Positions 1-13,078 of a stretch of DNA of 64,000 nt are shown here, in pieces. A model generated the notes under the pieces. It ran no database searches, had not been told where the DNA came from, and saw only the letters and a list, made by a program, of their open reading frames with translations. Both the position numbers and the translations under genes were made by a program. Numbering within the stretch: position 1 is the stretch's first letter; every line of letters starts with the position of its first letter. The stretch spans positions 1 through 64,000 of the forward strand of contig CACKUZ010000001.1 of assembly GCA_902603475.1 (NCBI GenBank), written 5' to 3'. Source of the stretch: an uncultured Pelagibacteraceae bacterium. Its GTDB lineage: Bacteria; Pseudomonadota; Alphaproteobacteria; Pelagibacterales; Pelagibacteraceae.

Positions 1-2
1 CA

Positions 3-3000
3 ATATCAAAAGGGCCTTACCTTCTCCAAACTATTTTAAATGATAAAAATGAAAATAAAAATGAGGCAATTACTGAAATTTATAAAATTCTAAGACCAGG
101 AGAACCACCAACAATTGAAATTGCTGCTCAAATATTCAATAATCTCTTTTTTAGCTCAGATAGATATGATTTATCAGATGTAGGCAGAGTTAAAATGAAC
201 TCAAGACTTAATCTAAATTGTTCAGATAAAATTACAATCTTAAGAAATGATGATATCTTAGCAATAATCAAAAAAATGCTAGACCTTAGAGACGGTAAAG
301 ATGAAGTTGATGATATAGACCACCTAGGAAATAGAAGAGTAAGATCTGTAGGAGAGTTAGTTGAAAATCAGGCAAGAATCGGTGTTTATAGAATGGAAAG
401 AGCGATAAAAGAAAAAATGACTACATTAGATGTTGAGTCTGCAATGCCACAAGATTTAATTAATGCTAAACCATTAACTATTTCACTTAAAGATTTTTTT
501 GCAACTTCACAACTTTCTCAATTTATGGATCAAACTAATCCATTGTCAGAGATTACGCATAAAAGAAGAGTGTCTGCATTAGGTCCAGGGGGGCTTACAA
601 GAGAAAGAGCTGGATTTGAAGTTAGAGATGTACATCCTACTCACTATGGACGTATATGTCCGATTGAAACACCTGAGGGACCAAATATTGGTTTAATAAA
701 TAGTCTATCTACATATTCAAAAATTAATAAATATGGTTTTATAGAAAGCCCTTATAAAAAAGTTGAAAACGGTGTTGTTCAAGATAAAATAGAATATCTT
801 TCTGCAATGGAAGAGACAAATTTTACAATTGCACAAGCAAATTCTGTTCTTGATAAAAATGGCAAATTTGTTGAAAATTTAGTTTCAAGTAGAGCAAATC
901 TAGATTTTATTTTGTCTAAACCAGAAAACATAGACTATATAGATGTTTCACCAAAACAACTAGTCTCTGTAGCAGCATCATTAATACCTTTTTTAGAAAA
1001 TGATGATGCAAATAGAGCTCTAATGGGATCAAATATGATGAGACAGGCTGTTCCTTTACTTAAGCCAGAAGCTCCTTTAGTTGGGACTGGGATAGAAAGT
1101 GATGTAGCCTTAGACTCTGGTGTTACAATTGTGGCAAAAAGAGATGGTATAGTTGATAAAATTGATGGAAAAAGAATTGTAATCAAAGCTGAAAATGAAA
1201 AAGATTATTCAGAATCAGGAGTTGATATTTATAACTTACAAAAATTTAAGAGGTCTAACCAAAATACGTGTATTAATCAAAAGCCACTTGTAAGAGTTGG
1301 AGATAAAGTTAAATCTGGAGATATAATTGCTGATGGACCATCAACAAAAATAGGAGAACTGGCGTTAGGAAAAAATGTTACTGTAGCCTTCATGCCTTGG
1401 CAGGGATATAACTTTGAAGACTCAATATTGATCTCAGAAAGATGTGTTACAGATGATGTCTTTACTTCCATACATATTGAAGAATATGAAGTAATGGCAA
1501 GGGATACAAAACTAGGCGAGGAAGATATTACAAGAGATATCCCAAACATTAACGAAGAAGCATTAAAAAACCTTGATGAGTCCGGAATAGTCTATATTGG
1601 AGCAGAAGTAAAACCTGGAGATATACTAGTAGGAAAAGTTACACCTAAGGGAGATTCAGCCTCAGGACCTGAGGAAAAACTTTTAAGATCAATATTCGGT
1701 GAGAAAGCAATTGATGTGACTGATACATCGCTCAAAATGCCAAGTGGTAGTGGTGGAATTGTTGTTGATGTTAGAGTATTTAATAGACACGGAATTGAAA
1801 AAGATGAGAGATCAATTACTATTGAAAGAGCAGAAATTGAAAGCGTTCAACAAGATAAAAACGTTGAGGAAGAAATACTAGAAAGAAGTATTAAGCAGAG
1901 AGCCTCTACAATTTTAACAAACACTAAATTGAATAAAAAAATTAAAACCTATGAAATTGGTACTAATTTAAATGAAGAAATTATTTTTGATTTACCTGTA
2001 TCAGACCTTTTTAAAATTTCATTAGATGATGTCAAAAAAACAGAAACATTAAGCCAACTTCGTAGCCAATACGAAAATGCAAAAAAAGATATTCAAGAAA
2101 GATTTGAAGATAAAGTTTTAAAAATAAGACAAGGTGATGATTTATTGCCTAGTGTTATGAAAATGGTAAAAGTTTTTGTTGCGATTAAAAGAAGATTAAG
2201 ACCTGGGGACAAAATGTCAGGTAGACATGGAAACAAAGGTGTAGTCAGTAAAATAGTTCCAGTAGAGGATATGCCGTATAGAGAGAATGGAAAACCTGTA
2301 GATATTGTCTTAAATCCATTAGGTGTGCCAAGTAGAATGAACGTTGGTCAAATTTTAGAAACACATTTAGGATGGTCTTGCAAAGAATTAGGGGAGCAAT
2401 TAACTGATTTAATCAATCAAAACCAAAAAAAAATAGAAAAAGAAGATAAAATATCAAAATTTTTAAAATCAGTTTACGGTGATGAAGTATACTCAGAAAA
2501 TATTGATAGATTGACATCATCTGAATTTAAAGATTTGTGTGAGAATATTCAAAATGGAGTTCCAATATCAACTCCAGTTTTTGATGGTGCAAAAGAAAAT
2601 GATGTAACAAAAATGTTAGACCTTGCAAAACTACCAAACACAGGACAAACATCATTATGGGACGGTAGAACAGGAGAAAAATTCGATAGACCTGTAACAG
2701 TAGGAATAATTTATATGCTTAAATTACACCACTTAGTTGAAGATAAAATTCATGCTAGATCTACTGGACCATATAGTTTAGTTACCCAGCAACCACTTGG
2801 AGGTAAAGCGCAATTAGGTGGTCAAAGATTTGGAGAAATGGAAGTATGGGCTCTAGAAGCATATGGAGCATCTTATACACTTCAAGAAATTCTCACAGTC
2901 AAATCTGATGATGTAGCCGGTAGGGTAAAAGTATACGAAACAATTGTTAAGGGCGAAGAAAATTTTGAGTCTGGAATACCTGAGTCATTTAACGTTTTAG

Positions 3001-3044
3001 TTAAAGAGATAAAATCATTAGCATTAAATGTGGAGTTAAATTAA
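3..3044 (+). CDS. rpoB: DNA-directed RNA polymerase subunit beta, 5' truncated by window edge
   Basis: Frame is open from base 3 ([17 protein letters not shown]...) into the listed ORF at 195; motifs [35 protein letters not shown] and [25 protein letters not shown] are RpoB hallmarks. Confidence 0.98.
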   Translation: MSKGPYLLQTILNDKNENKNEAITEIYKILRPGEPPTIEIAAQIFNNLFFSSDRYDLSDVGRVKMNSRLNLNCSDKITILRNDDILAIIKKMLDLRDGKDEVDDIDHLGNRRVRSVGELVENQARIGVYRMERAIKEKMTTLDVESAMPQDLINAKPLTISLKDFFATSQLSQFMDQTNPLSEITHKRRVSALGPGGLTRERAGFEVRDVHPTHYGRICPIETPEGPNIGLINSLSTYSKINKYGFIESPYKKVENGVVQDKIEYLSAMEETNFTIAQANSVLDKNGKFVENLVSSRANLDFILSKPENIDYIDVSPKQLVSVAASLIPFLENDDANRALMGSNMMRQAVPLLKPEAPLVGTGIESDVALDSGVTIVAKRDGIVDKIDGKRIVIKAENEKDYSESGVDIYNLQKFKRSNQNTCINQKPLVRVGDKVKSGDIIADGPSTKIGELALGKNVTVAFMPWQGYNFEDSILISERCVTDDVFTSIHIEEYEVMARDTKLGEEDITRDIPNINEEALKNLDESGIVYIGAEVKPGDILVGKVTPKGDSASGPEEKLLRSIFGEKAIDVTDTSLKMPSGSGGIVVDVRVFNRHGIEKDERSITIERAEIESVQQDKNVEEEILERSIKQRASTILTNTKLNKKIKTYEIGTNLNEEIIFDLPVSDLFKISLDDVKKTETLSQLRSQYENAKKDIQERFEDKVLKIRQGDDLLPSVMKMVKVFVAIKRRLRPGDKMSGRHGNKGVVSKIVPVEDMPYRENGKPVDIVLNPLGVPSRMNVGQILETHLGWSCKELGEQLTDLINQNQKKIEKEDKISKFLKSVYGDEVYSENIDRLTSSEFKDLCENIQNGVPISTPVFDGAKENDVTKMLDLAKLPNTGQTSLWDGRTGEKFDRPVTVGIIYMLKLHHLVEDKIHARSTGPYSLVTQQPLGGKAQLGGQRFGEMEVWALEAYGASYTLQEILTVKSDDVAGRVKVYETIVKGEENFESGIPESFNVLVKEIKSLALNVELN

Positions 3045-3046
3045 AA

Positions 3047-6000
3047 ATGAGTAAAGAATTATCAGATCTTTTTAAATCTTCAGAAATATCTGAAGCACAA
3101 AATTTTAATAGTATTAAAATTACTTTAGCAAGTCCTGAAAAAATTAAGTCATGGACTTTTGGAGAAATTAAAAAACCTGAAACAATAAACTATAGAACAT
3201 TTAGACCAGAAAAAGATGGTCTGTTTTGTGCAAGAATATTTGGTCCAATTAAAGATTATGAGTGCTTATGTGGAAAATATAAAAGAATGAAGTTTAGAGG
3301 TATAATTTGTGAAAAGTGTGGAGTTGAAGTTACAAAATCAAATGTTCGTAGAGAACGAATGGGTCATATTAATTTAGCAACGCCAGTAGCTCACATCTGG
3401 TTTTTAAAATCATTACCCAGCAGAATTTCTCTAGCTGTTGATATGAAATTGAAAGAAGTAGAGAGAGTTCTTTATTTTGAAAATTTTATTGTAATTGAAC
3501 CTGGACTAACAGGATTAAAGAAGAACCAGTTATTAGGTGAGGAAGAACTTATTAAATACCAAGACGACTACGGTGAAGAAGCTTTTACAGCAGGTATTGG
3601 TGCTGAGGCTATATTAGAAATTTTAAAATCTATTAATCTTGAAGAAGAAAGAGATCTTTTAATAAAAAGTATAAAAGAAACAAAATCAAAAGTTAATGAG
3701 GAAAGATCAATTAAACGATTAAAATTAATTGAGTCATTTATTGAAACAGGTAACAAACCTGAGTGGATGATATTAACTACCGTACCTGTTATACCACCAG
3801 AACTAAGACCACTTGTACCTTTAGATGGCGGCAGATTTGCAACTTCAGATCTTAATGATCTTTATAGAAGAGTGATAAACAGAAATAATAGACTAAAAAG
3901 ATTAATAGATTTAAAAGCCCCTGATATTATTGTTAGAAATGAAAAGAGAATGTTACAAGAGTCAGTAGATGCTTTATTTGACAATGGCAGACGAGGGAGA
4001 GTAATAACCGGAACTAACAAGAGACCTCTAAAATCTCTTGCAGAAATGTTAAAAGGTAAACAAGGACGATTTAGACAAAACTTACTTGGTAAAAGAGTTG
4101 ATTACTCTGGTAGATCAGTAATTGTTGTAGGGCCTGACTTGAAATTACATGAATGTGGCTTGCCTAAAAAAATGGCTTTAGAATTATTTAAACCCTTCTT
4201 ATATGCAAGATTAAATAAACTTGGCTTAGCTTCAACAATTAAGCAAGCAAAAAAACTTGTAGAAAAAGAGAGAACAGAAGTTTGGGATGCTTTAGAGCTT
4301 ATAGTAAGAGAACATCCGGTCATATTGAACAGAGCTCCAACATTACATAGACTGGGGGTTCAGGCTTTTGAACCAAAATTGATTGAAGGTAATGCAATTG
4401 AACTTCATCCATTAACTTGCGCAGCATTCAATGCAGATTTTGATGGAGATCAAATGGCTGTACATGTGCCCTTAAGTTTAGAAGCACAGTTAGAAGCTAG
4501 AGTACTAATGATGTCCACAAATAATATATTAAGCCCATCTAATGGTAAGCCTATAATTGTACCAAGTCAGGATATGATACTAGGTATATATTATCTTTCT
4601 CAACCACCAGTACAAACGAAAAAGGTTGATGGATATTTTGTAAATACATCTGAAATTGAACATGCGCTAGAAACAGGACAAATTAAGGTACACTCAAGAA
4701 TAGTATCAAGATTTGAAACTATTGATGAGAAAGGGAATGCAAAATTTGAAAAACATATTAGTACAGCTGGAAGATTTTTATTATCAAACATAATACCTAA
4801 AAATGTAAATAATAAATTTTCTTTGATCGATAGATTGCTACCAAAAAAAATAGTTTCAGAAGTCATTGATCATGTTTTTAGGTTTTCAGGTCAAAAAAGT
4901 ACGGTAATATTTTGCGATAAATTAAAAGATATTGGATTTAAGCATGCATTCAAGGCTGGAATTTCATTTGGGAAAGATGATCTTTTAATACCAGATAATA
5001 AAGAACAATTAATTGATGAGACTAAAAAACTTATTGCAGACTATGAAGGTCAATATGCAGAAGGTCTTATTACAAGAGGAGAAAAGTACAATAAAGTTAT
5101 TGATGCTTGGTCTAAGTGCACAGACAGAGTTGCATCTGAAATGATGAAAAGAATTTCAGCAACTGAAGTTACAGAGGAAGGTTTAAAAATTAATTCAGTC
5201 TTTATGATGGCTGATAGTGGTGCTAGAGGTTCAGCGGCTCAGATGAAACAATTAGCTGGAATGAGAGGTTTAATTGCAAAACCATCAGGTGAAATTATTG
5301 AGACACCTATAACATCTAACTTCAAAGAGGGTCTTACAGCTTTAGAATATTTTAATTCCACACACGGTGCTAGAAAAGGATTAGCTGATACAGCACTTAA
5401 AACAGCTAGTTCAGGTTATTTAACTAGAAGATTGTGTGATGTTGCACAAGATTTAACAATTACAAAAAAAAAATGTGACAATCCAAGTTATATAAAGCTT
5501 TCAGAAGTTTTAGAAGGTGGAAATATTATGGTAAGTCTATCCGAAAGAGCTTTAGGAAGGGTTACAGCAACTGATGTTAAGAATCCATTGTCAGGAGAAA
5601 TAATAATTAAAAAAGAAGAGATGATAGATGAAGCTGCTTGTGAAAAAATTGATGCAGCTGGGGTTAAAACATTAAATGTTTATTCGGTTATGACGTGTAG
5701 TTCAAAAGATGGCGTATGTGCAACATGTTATGGAAGAGATTTGTCTAGGGGAAAAATGGTACACGTAGGTGAGGCTATTGGAATGATTTCTGCGCAGTCT
5801 ATTGGTGAGCCAGGAACACAACTAACTATGAGAACTTTTCACGTTGGTGGTACAGCTTCAGTAAAACAAGAGTCACAAATAGTATCAAACTCTGAAGGTA
5901 CTCTTAAAATTGTAAATACAAATTTAATTAAAGACTCAAAAAATAATCAAATTGTTATGGGAAGAAATACTGAGATATCGATAGAGGATGATAATGGATT

Positions 6001-7210
6001 ACAAGTAGCATCTTATAAAGTCCCATATGGGTCAAAATTGTTTTTTGAAAATGAACAAAAAGTAAAAAAAGGTGCAAAAATTTGTGAGTGGGATCCATAC
6101 ACAACACCTGTGATTGCTGAAAAAGATGGTATTGCAAATTATGTAGATTTAATTGATGGTGTTTCAATAGCTGAAACTATTGATGATGCAACTGGTATTT
6201 CAACAAAAGCTGTAGTTGATTGGAAAACACAATCTAAAAATACTGATCTAAAACCTAGAATAACTCTTAGAGATTCGAAAGGAAATGTAATCAAGAAAGC
6301 AGATGATAACGAAGCAAGATACTATCTTGTTCCGGACTCAATTTTATCAGTTAAAGATGGAGCAAAAATTTCAGCAGGTGATGTTATAGCAAGACTACCT
6401 AAAGAAACTACTAAAACAAAAGATATTACTGGAGGATTACCAAGAGTTGCTGAATTATTTGAGGCAAGAAAAGCTAAAGATAGCGCAATAATTGCAGAAA
6501 ACGATGGTAGTGTTATTTTTGGTAAAGAAGTGAGAGGCAAACAAAGAGTAACAATAGAAGCTGAAAATGGCGATAGTTCAAGTTATCTAATTCCAAAGGG
6601 TAAACATATTAATTTTAACCAAGGTGAAAAAATTAAGAAAGGTGAATACTTGCTGGATGGTCAACCATTGCCACATGACATTCTTAGAATATTAGGAATA
6701 GAAGAATTAACAGAATATTTTGTAAATCAAGTTCAAGATGTTTATAGATTACAGGGTGTGATAATTAATGACAAACACATTGAAACTATTTTAAGACAAA
6801 TGTTAAAAAAAATAGAGGTAAAAGAGCCTGGAGATAGCAAATTATTACCTGGTGAAATTTTAGATAGAATTAAATTCGAAACAATGAATGAAGAATTAGT
6901 GTCCGAAGGTAAAAAACCTGCTATTGGTGAAAGAGTTCTAATGGGAATAACTAAAGCATCTTTACAAACTGAGTCATTTATATCAGCAGCCTCATTCCAG
7001 GAAACAACAAGAGTACTAACTGATGCCGCAATAAAAGGAAAAGTAGACAAGCTAACTGGTTTAAAAGAAAATGTAATTGTGGGTAGACTTGTGCCTGCTG
7101 GTACTGGCTCCATTAAAAATAATTGGAATAAAAAAGCCATTGATGAAGATCAGAAATTTTTATCTGAGCAAGAAAGCAAAGAGACCTCTGAGGCTCAAAT
7201 AAACCAATAA
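3047..7210 (+). CDS. rpoC: DNA-directed RNA polymerase subunit beta'
   Basis: [16 protein letters not shown] catalytic motif, CLCGKYKR...CEKCGVEV zinc site, directly after rpoB. Confidence 0.99.
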   Translation: MSKELSDLFKSSEISEAQNFNSIKITLASPEKIKSWTFGEIKKPETINYRTFRPEKDGLFCARIFGPIKDYECLCGKYKRMKFRGIICEKCGVEVTKSNVRRERMGHINLATPVAHIWFLKSLPSRISLAVDMKLKEVERVLYFENFIVIEPGLTGLKKNQLLGEEELIKYQDDYGEEAFTAGIGAEAILEILKSINLEEERDLLIKSIKETKSKVNEERSIKRLKLIESFIETGNKPEWMILTTVPVIPPELRPLVPLDGGRFATSDLNDLYRRVINRNNRLKRLIDLKAPDIIVRNEKRMLQESVDALFDNGRRGRVITGTNKRPLKSLAEMLKGKQGRFRQNLLGKRVDYSGRSVIVVGPDLKLHECGLPKKMALELFKPFLYARLNKLGLASTIKQAKKLVEKERTEVWDALELIVREHPVILNRAPTLHRLGVQAFEPKLIEGNAIELHPLTCAAFNADFDGDQMAVHVPLSLEAQLEARVLMMSTNNILSPSNGKPIIVPSQDMILGIYYLSQPPVQTKKVDGYFVNTSEIEHALETGQIKVHSRIVSRFETIDEKGNAKFEKHISTAGRFLLSNIIPKNVNNKFSLIDRLLPKKIVSEVIDHVFRFSGQKSTVIFCDKLKDIGFKHAFKAGISFGKDDLLIPDNKEQLIDETKKLIADYEGQYAEGLITRGEKYNKVIDAWSKCTDRVASEMMKRISATEVTEEGLKINSVFMMADSGARGSAAQMKQLAGMRGLIAKPSGEIIETPITSNFKEGLTALEYFNSTHGARKGLADTALKTASSGYLTRRLCDVAQDLTITKKKCDNPSYIKLSEVLEGGNIMVSLSERALGRVTATDVKNPLSGEIIIKKEEMIDEAACEKIDAAGVKTLNVYSVMTCSSKDGVCATCYGRDLSRGKMVHVGEAIGMISAQSIGEPGTQLTMRTFHVGGTASVKQESQIVSNSEGTLKIVNTNLIKDSKNNQIVMGRNTEISIEDDNGLQVASYKVPYGSKLFFENEQKVKKGAKICEWDPYTTPVIAEKDGIANYVDLIDGVSIAETIDDATGISTKAVVDWKTQSKNTDLKPRITLRDSKGNVIKKADDNEARYYLVPDSILSVKDGAKISAGDVIARLPKETTKTKDITGGLPRVAELFEARKAKDSAIIAENDGSVIFGKEVRGKQRVTIEAENGDSSSYLIPKGKHINFNQGEKIKKGEYLLDGQPLPHDILRILGIEELTEYFVNQVQDVYRLQGVIINDKHIETILRQMLKKIEVKEPGDSKLLPGEILDRIKFETMNEELVSEGKKPAIGERVLMGITKASLQTESFISAASFQETTRVLTDAAIKGKVDKLTGLKENVIVGRLVPAGTGSIKNNWNKKAIDEDQKFLSEQESKETSEAQINQ

Positions 7211-7238
7211 ATTTAACACTTTTTTCACTTTATTTAGT

Positions 7239-7266
7239 TTGACAAATACAATTTCTTCTGTATTTT
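7239..7266 (+). promoter_or_regulatory. candidate sigma70 promoter for rpsL-rpsG-fusA
   Basis: TTGACA (7239-7244), 16-nt spacer, TATTTT (7261-7266) in the 162-bp rpoC-rpsL gap. Confidence 0.55.
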
Positions 7267-7288
7267 GGCCATGTTTTTGGTTGGAATG

Positions 7289-7336
7289 TAGTGACTTGAT
7301 CACTAAACGCTGCCACAAATAACATGTCAGTTATTT
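7289..7336 (+). promoter_or_regulatory. two small potential hairpins in rpsL leader
   Basis: TAGTGA-CTTGA-TCACTA (7289-7305) and AAATAAC-ATGTCA-GTTATTT (7317-7336); perfect arms. Confidence 0.3.
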
Positions 7337-7372
7337 TCATCAAAAATAAAAATATTAATATGAAATTTAATT

Positions 7373-7744
7373 ATGCCAACTATTAACCAGTTAGTTAGAA
7401 AAAGTAGAGTAAAACAAATAACAAGAAATAAAGTTCCAGCTTTACAAAAACAACCTTTAAAAAGAGGTGTTTGTGTAAAAGTTTATACTACTACACCTAA
7501 AAAACCAAATTCAGCACTAAGAAAAGTAGCTCGAGTTAGATTATCTAATGGGTTTGAAGTAACTGCCTACATACCAGGCGAAGGACATAATTTACAAGAA
7601 CACTCGGTTGTTTTGATTAGAGGTGGAAGGGTAAAAGATTTACCAGGTGTTCGTTATCATATTCTTAGAGGAAATTTAGATACCCAAGGTGTTGCAAATA
7701 GAAAACAAAGACGTTCTTTATACGGAACAAAAAAAGGAAAATAA
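7373..7744 (+). CDS. rpsL: 30S ribosomal protein S12
   Basis: [11 protein letters not shown]...[38 protein letters not shown]. Confidence 0.99.
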   Translation: MPTINQLVRKSRVKQITRNKVPALQKQPLKRGVCVKVYTTTPKKPNSALRKVARVRLSNGFEVTAYIPGEGHNLQEHSVVLIRGGRVKDLPGVRYHILRGNLDTQGVANRKQRRSLYGTKKGK

Positions 7745-7747
7745 CAA

Positions 7748-8218
7748 ATGTCAAGAAAAAGAAAAGCACCAAAAAAATTAGCTGTTATTGATCCAAAATA
7801 TAAATCTACTATAATTCCAAAGTTAATTAACTCAATAATGTATGATGGTAAAAAGACAATTGCAGAAAAAATTATCTATGATGCTATTGAAAAAATTAAG
7901 AGTAAATCAAAAGATGAACCTTTAAATGTTTTTAATGATGCAATCAATAATATAAGACCAACTGTAGAGGTCAGATCAAGAAGAGTTGGTGGTGCAACTT
8001 ATCAAGTTCCTGTTGAGGTAAAATCAAAACGTTCTCAAGCCCTTGCCTTAAGGTGGTTAGTTGATGCATCAAGAAAACGTAAAGATAAAAAGATGTCTGA
8101 TAAAATATTTAATGAAATTTATGATGCTTACCAAAATAGAGGTTCAGCAATTAAAAAAAAAGAGGATACTCACAAAATGGCAGAGTCAAATAAGGCCTTT
8201 GCTCATTTTAGATGGTAA
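7748..8218 (+). CDS. rpsG: 30S ribosomal protein S7
   Basis: S7 family sequence (VEVRSRRVGGATYQVPVEV), position after rpsL. Confidence 0.99.
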   Translation: MSRKRKAPKKLAVIDPKYKSTIIPKLINSIMYDGKKTIAEKIIYDAIEKIKSKSKDEPLNVFNDAINNIRPTVEVRSRRVGGATYQVPVEVKSKRSQALALRWLVDASRKRKDKKMSDKIFNEIYDAYQNRGSAIKKKEDTHKMAESNKAFAHFRW

Positions 8219-8224
8219 TTAAAT

Positions 8225-10300
8225 ATGTCAAGAACACATACATTAGATAAATATAGAAATATTGGCATCATGGCTCATATAGATGCAGGCAAAACTACAA
8301 CTACCGAAAGAATTCTTTACTATACAGGAAAAAGTCACAAAATAGGTGAAGTGCATGATGGTGCCGCAACAATGGATTGGATGGAACAAGAACAAGAAAG
8401 AGGAATCACAATTACATCTGCTGCAACAACTTGTTTTTGGAATGATCACAGAATTAATATTATAGACACACCAGGTCATGTTGATTTTACAATCGAAGTT
8501 GAAAGATCTTTAAAGGTATTAGATGGTGCGGTAGCTGTATTTGATGGTGTAGCTGGTGTAGAACCTCAATCTGAAACTGTATGGAGACAAGCTGACAAGT
8601 ATAAAGTTCCTAGAATATGTTTTGTTAACAAATTAGACAGAACTGGAGCAGATTTTTTTAGATGTGTAGACATGATAAAAGAGCGCCTTGGAGCAAAACC
8701 ATTAGTAATGCAAGTTCCTATCGGTGTAGAGGCTTCTTTAAAGGGTGTAGTAGATCTTATTAAAATGAAAGCTATAGTTTGGAAAAATGAGGATCTAGGT
8801 GCTGCTTGGGAATTGGTAGATATTCCTGAAGAGTTAAAAGAGATTTCAAACAAATATCGTCAAGAATTAGTTGAAACTGCCGTTGAGCAGGATGAACAGT
8901 TAATGGAAAATTATCTAGGAGGTAAAGATATATCAGAAGAAGATCTTATAAAGTGCATAAGAAAAGGTTGTTTGAGTTTTGACTTTGTTCCCGTACTGAC
9001 TGGTTCAGCTTTTAAAAATAAAGGTGTACAACCATTATTAGATGCTGTTGTAAATTATTTACCAAGTCCAAATGATATAGGATTTATAAAAGGAACTAAA
9101 CCTGGATCCGATGAAGAAATTGAAATGAAATTTGATGACAGTGCTCCATTTTCTGCTTTGGCATTCAAAGTTGCAAATGATCCATTTGTTGGAAGTTTAA
9201 CATTTATTAGAATTTATTCTGGAACAGTAAAATCAGGAACAGGAATATATAATACTTCTAAAGACAAAGAAGAAAGAGTCGGACGAATGCTATTGATGCA
9301 CGCTAATTCAAGAGAAGATATTAAAGAAGCTAATGCTGGAGATATTGTTGCATTGGCAGGATTAAAAAATACGATTACTGGTCACACACTTGCTAATAAA
9401 GATACCCCAGTTCTACTTGAGCCAATGGAATTTCCTGATCCAGTAATTGAAATTGCTGTTGAACCAAAAACTAAAGCTGACCAAGAAAAAATGGGAGAGG
9501 CTTTAGGTAGATTAGCTAAAGAGGATCCATCATTTAGAGTTACATCCGATGAAGAGTCAGGACAAACTATTATAAAAGGTATGGGTGAACTACACTTAGA
9601 TATAATTGTTGACAGGATGAAAAGAGAATTCAAAGTAGAGGCCAATGTTGGAGCTCCTCAAGTTGCTTATAGAGAAACAATATTATCTCCAGCTGAGAAT
9701 GACTATACACATAAAAAACAAAGTGGTGGAGCCGGTCAATTTGCTAGAGTTAAGCTTACAGTTGAACCTCTAGAACCTGGAAAAGGACGAGAAATTGAAA
9801 GCAAAATCAAAGGAGGCGCTATACCAAAGGAATTTATTCCAGGAGTTGAAAAAGGTGTCGAGACAGTCGCTGATGCTGGAATACTTGCTGGCTTTCCTTT
9901 AATTGATTATAAAGTAACAATTGTTGATGGTTTACACCATGATGTTGATTCAAGTGTCTTAGCTTTTGAACTAGCCTCAAGACAATGTTTTAAAGAAGCT
10001 TGTACAAAGGCTACGCTCAAATTACTAGAACCTATAATGAGGGTAGAGGTGGTAACACCTGAAGATTATATGGGTGATGTAATAGGGGACTTAAATAGCC
10101 GAAGAGGTCAAATTAGTACACAAGAACAGAGAGGAAATGCAACTGTAATAACTGCTATGGTGCCTTTAGCAAATATGTTTGGGTATATCAATAATTTAAG
10201 ATCAATGTCACAAGGAAGAGCACAATATTCAATGTTTTTTGATCATTATGACAAAGTTCCTCAAAATGTTCAGGACGAGGTTACTAAGAAAACAGGATAA
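8225..10300 (+). CDS. fusA: elongation factor G
   Basis: [51 protein letters not shown]. Confidence 0.99.
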   Translation: MSRTHTLDKYRNIGIMAHIDAGKTTTTERILYYTGKSHKIGEVHDGAATMDWMEQEQERGITITSAATTCFWNDHRINIIDTPGHVDFTIEVERSLKVLDGAVAVFDGVAGVEPQSETVWRQADKYKVPRICFVNKLDRTGADFFRCVDMIKERLGAKPLVMQVPIGVEASLKGVVDLIKMKAIVWKNEDLGAAWELVDIPEELKEISNKYRQELVETAVEQDEQLMENYLGGKDISEEDLIKCIRKGCLSFDFVPVLTGSAFKNKGVQPLLDAVVNYLPSPNDIGFIKGTKPGSDEEIEMKFDDSAPFSALAFKVANDPFVGSLTFIRIYSGTVKSGTGIYNTSKDKEERVGRMLLMHANSREDIKEANAGDIVALAGLKNTITGHTLANKDTPVLLEPMEFPDPVIEIAVEPKTKADQEKMGEALGRLAKEDPSFRVTSDEESGQTIIKGMGELHLDIIVDRMKREFKVEANVGAPQVAYRETILSPAENDYTHKKQSGGAGQFARVKLTVEPLEPGKGREIESKIKGGAIPKEFIPGVEKGVETVADAGILAGFPLIDYKVTIVDGLHHDVDSSVLAFELASRQCFKEACTKATLKLLEPIMRVEVVTPEDYMGDVIGDLNSRRGQISTQEQRGNATVITAMVPLANMFGYINNLRSMSQGRAQYSMFFDHYDKVPQNVQDEVTKKTG

Positions 10301-10302
10301 TT

Positions 10303-10611
10303 ATGGAAAAACAAAATATTAGAATTAAATTAAGAGCATACGACAACAAAGTGTTAGATCAATCGACTGAGGAAATAGTCAATACAGTTAAAAGAACTGG
10401 AGCTAACATTAAAGGGCCAATACCACTACCGACAAAAAAAGAGCGATATACAGTACTAAGATCTCCTCATATTGATAAAAAAAGTAGAGAACAGTTTGAA
10501 ACTAAAACACACAAAAGATTAATAGATATAATAGAACCAACACCTGCAACAGTTGAAGCATTAATGAAATTAGATTTAGCATCAGGAGTTGATGTGGAGA
10601 TTAAAATATAA
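10303..10611 (+). CDS. rpsJ: 30S ribosomal protein S10
   Basis: [21 protein letters not shown]; start of S10 cluster. Confidence 0.98.
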   Translation: MEKQNIRIKLRAYDNKVLDQSTEEIVNTVKRTGANIKGPIPLPTKKERYTVLRSPHIDKKSREQFETKTHKRLIDIIEPTPATVEALMKLDLASGVDVEIKI

Positions 10612-11318
10612 TGAGTGAAATTGGATTAATTGGAAAAAAAATTGGAATGACTAGAGAATTTTTTAAGACGGGGCAATCAATTCCAGTTACAGTTCTTAAG
10701 GTTGAAAAAGGTAGAGTTATCCAGTTAATAGATAGCGAGAAGAGAGGATACAACGCCATTCAATTGGGCTTTGGAAAAATTAAAAATTCAAAATTATCAA
10801 AATCGATGAAAGGATACTTTTCCAAAAAAAATACTGAAGCAAAAAAAATATTAAAGGAATTTAGAGTGAAAAATCTTGAGGAGTACAAAGAAGGAAATGA
10901 ATTTGGAATTGAAATTTTTAAAGATGTAAAATTTTTAGACATAAAATCAAAAACAATAGGTAAAGGTTTTGCAGGTGCAATGAAAAGACATAACTTTGGT
11001 GGATTAAGAGCTTCTCATGGTGTCTCAGTATCTCACAGGGCACATGGCTCTACTGGCCAAAACCAAGATCCAGGAAAAGTATTTAAAGGAAAAAAAATGG
11101 CTGGGCATATGGGAGATAAAATTAGAACAATCCAAAATCTTGAAATAATTAAAACAGATATTGAAAATGAATTAATTTATTTGAAGGGCTCTATACCTGG
11201 GAGTAGAAATTCAGAAGTTATGATGAGAAAAGCTGTGAAAGATATAAAAAAATTAACAATATCTGAAAAAATTGAAATTTTAGAAAAATCAAAAAAAAAT
11301 AAAGATAAAAAAAAATAA
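10611..11318 (+). CDS. rplC: 50S ribosomal protein L3
   Basis: [13 protein letters not shown]...[23 protein letters not shown]. Confidence 0.98.
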   Translation: MSEIGLIGKKIGMTREFFKTGQSIPVTVLKVEKGRVIQLIDSEKRGYNAIQLGFGKIKNSKLSKSMKGYFSKKNTEAKKILKEFRVKNLEEYKEGNEFGIEIFKDVKFLDIKSKTIGKGFAGAMKRHNFGGLRASHGVSVSHRAHGSTGQNQDPGKVFKGKKMAGHMGDKIRTIQNLEIIKTDIENELIYLKGSIPGSRNSEVMMRKAVKDIKKLTISEKIEILEKSKKNKDKKK

Positions 11319-11321
11319 TAT

Positions 11322-11942
11322 ATGAAAATTACCAAGTTAACAATTGATGGAAAAAAAGAGACTATTGATGTTTCTGATAAGTTAGTAGCTACAAAAATCA
11401 ATAATAAACTTGTAAGCAATGTTTTGTATAAAACAAATGCAAATTACAAAGGAAGAAAAGCAAAAACTAAGCAAAAAAATGAAATTGCAGGATCCACAGC
11501 AAAAATATATGCTCAAAAAGGAACCGGTAATGCCAGACACGCTAGTAAAAAAGCCCCAATATTTGTGGGTGGTGGTAATGCACATGGACCAAAGGGTGAG
11601 AATAATTACAAAAAAAGAAAACTTAATAAAAGTGAGAAAAAGTTAAGTATAGCATCTCTCATAACAAAGAAACAAAATTTCAACGACTTAATAATTCTAG
11701 ATGATTTTCAAAATAAAATCCAAAAAACTAAAGAAATGAATAATTTACTAATAAAATTTGAAGCAAAGAACTCGATAATTATAGCCGATAAAAAATCGAG
11801 AGAAAATATTTTAAAATCTATTAAAAATATTCCAAATGTAAAAATTACTGATGTTAATCATTTTAGTGCTTATGATTTAGCAAAATTTAAAAAAGTAATT
11901 TTTACAGAAACATCAATTAAAGAATTAGAGAAAAGATATTAG
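11322..11942 (+). CDS. rplD: 50S ribosomal protein L4
   Basis: KGTGNARHASKKAPIFVGGGNAHGPK; S10 order. Confidence 0.97.
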   Translation: MKITKLTIDGKKETIDVSDKLVATKINNKLVSNVLYKTNANYKGRKAKTKQKNEIAGSTAKIYAQKGTGNARHASKKAPIFVGGGNAHGPKGENNYKKRKLNKSEKKLSIASLITKKQNFNDLIILDDFQNKIQKTKEMNNLLIKFEAKNSIIIADKKSRENILKSIKNIPNVKITDVNHFSAYDLAKFKKVIFTETSIKELEKRY

Positions 11943-11943
11943 T

Positions 11944-12237
11944 ATGGAAAAACTGCATTTATACGATAAAATTATTTCTCCATTAGTTACTGAAAAATCA
12001 ACAAATCTTTCAGAGCAAAATAAAATTATATTTAAAGTACATGCTGGAGCGAATAAAAAAAACTTAAAAAAAAATATAGAAAAAATTTTTAAAGTTGATG
12101 TAATAAAAGTAAATATTATTAATAAAAAAACTAGAATGAAAACCACAAGAGGGAAAAAAGTAAGGGTTAAAGGATTTAAAAAAGCAATAATAACTCTAAA
12201 AAAAGGTCAAAATATAGACCTGACAACAGGAATTTAA
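11944..12237 (+). CDS. rplW: 50S ribosomal protein L23
   Basis: IISPLVTEKSTNLSEQNKIIFKV; S10 order. Confidence 0.97.
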   Translation: MEKLHLYDKIISPLVTEKSTNLSEQNKIIFKVHAGANKKNLKKNIEKIFKVDVIKVNIINKKTRMKTTRGKKVRVKGFKKAIITLKKGQNIDLTTGI

Positions 12238-12241
12238 AAAT

Positions 12242-13075
12242 ATGGCATTAAAGACTTTTAAACCATACACAAAAAGCACCAGAGGCACCATTCTTGTTAG
12301 CAGAGAAGGTCTATGGAAAGGCAAACCGTTTAAGGCATTAACTTCGCCAAATTACTCTTCTAAAGGAAGAAATAATTATGGAAGGATTACATCTAGAAAT
12401 CATGGAGGTGGTCATAAACACAAATATAGACAAATAGATTTTTATAGAAAAAAATTTGATGTTAAGGCCGAAGTAGAGAGAATTGAGTATGATCCAAATA
12501 GATCGTGTCATATTATGTTGGTAAAATTTGAGGATAATCAGAGGTTTTATTACTTAGCACCAAAAGATATTAAAATTGGAGATAAAATTCAAAACGGATC
12601 GAATGCAGAGATAAAGATTGGAAACTGTCTTCCGTTAAAAGATATACCTGTAGGAATAGATATACATAATGTTGAAATTAACCCAGGTGGAGGTGGTAAA
12701 ATAGCAAGATCTGCTGGTACATCTGTATCAATTTCAGGAATTGATGGAAATTATTCAATTATAAAAATGACGTCAGGAGAAGTTAGAAAAATCAACTCAA
12801 ATTCAATGGCAACAATCGGAGTGTTGTCTAATCCAGACCAAAAAAATATCAAAATAGGTAAAGCAGGTAGATCGAGATGGTTAGGAATTAGACCTCATAC
12901 AAGAGGAGTTGTAAAAAACCCAGTTGACCATCCACATGGAGGAGGAGAAGGTAAGTCAGCAGGTGGAAGGCATCCAGTTTCGCCAACAGGCCAATCAGCA
13001 AAAGGATTGAAAACAAGAGATAATAAGAGAACAGATAAGTTTATAATAAGAAGACGAAAGAAGAAAAGAGGTTAA
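12242..13075 (+). CDS. rplB: 50S ribosomal protein L2
   Basis: GRITSRNHGGGHKHKYRQIDF; NPVDHPHGGGEGKSAGGRHPVSPTGQ. Confidence 0.99.
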   Translation: MALKTFKPYTKSTRGTILVSREGLWKGKPFKALTSPNYSSKGRNNYGRITSRNHGGGHKHKYRQIDFYRKKFDVKAEVERIEYDPNRSCHIMLVKFEDNQRFYYLAPKDIKIGDKIQNGSNAEIKIGNCLPLKDIPVGIDIHNVEINPGGGGKIARSAGTSVSISGIDGNYSIIKMTSGEVRKINSNSMATIGVLSNPDQKNIKIGKAGRSRWLGIRPHTRGVVKNPVDHPHGGGEGKSAGGRHPVSPTGQSAKGLKTRDNKRTDKFIIRRRKKKRG

Positions 13076-13078
13076 TAC

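Noticed and set aside
6742-7140. 132-aa minus-strand ORF inside rpoC
   Set aside because: Antisense shadow of a strongly conserved gene; no recognisable domain or own spacing.
8566-8853. Minus-strand ORFs inside fusA (also 8243-8479, 9382-9645)
   Set aside because: Fully antisense to EF-G coding sequence; low-complexity translations without family resemblance.
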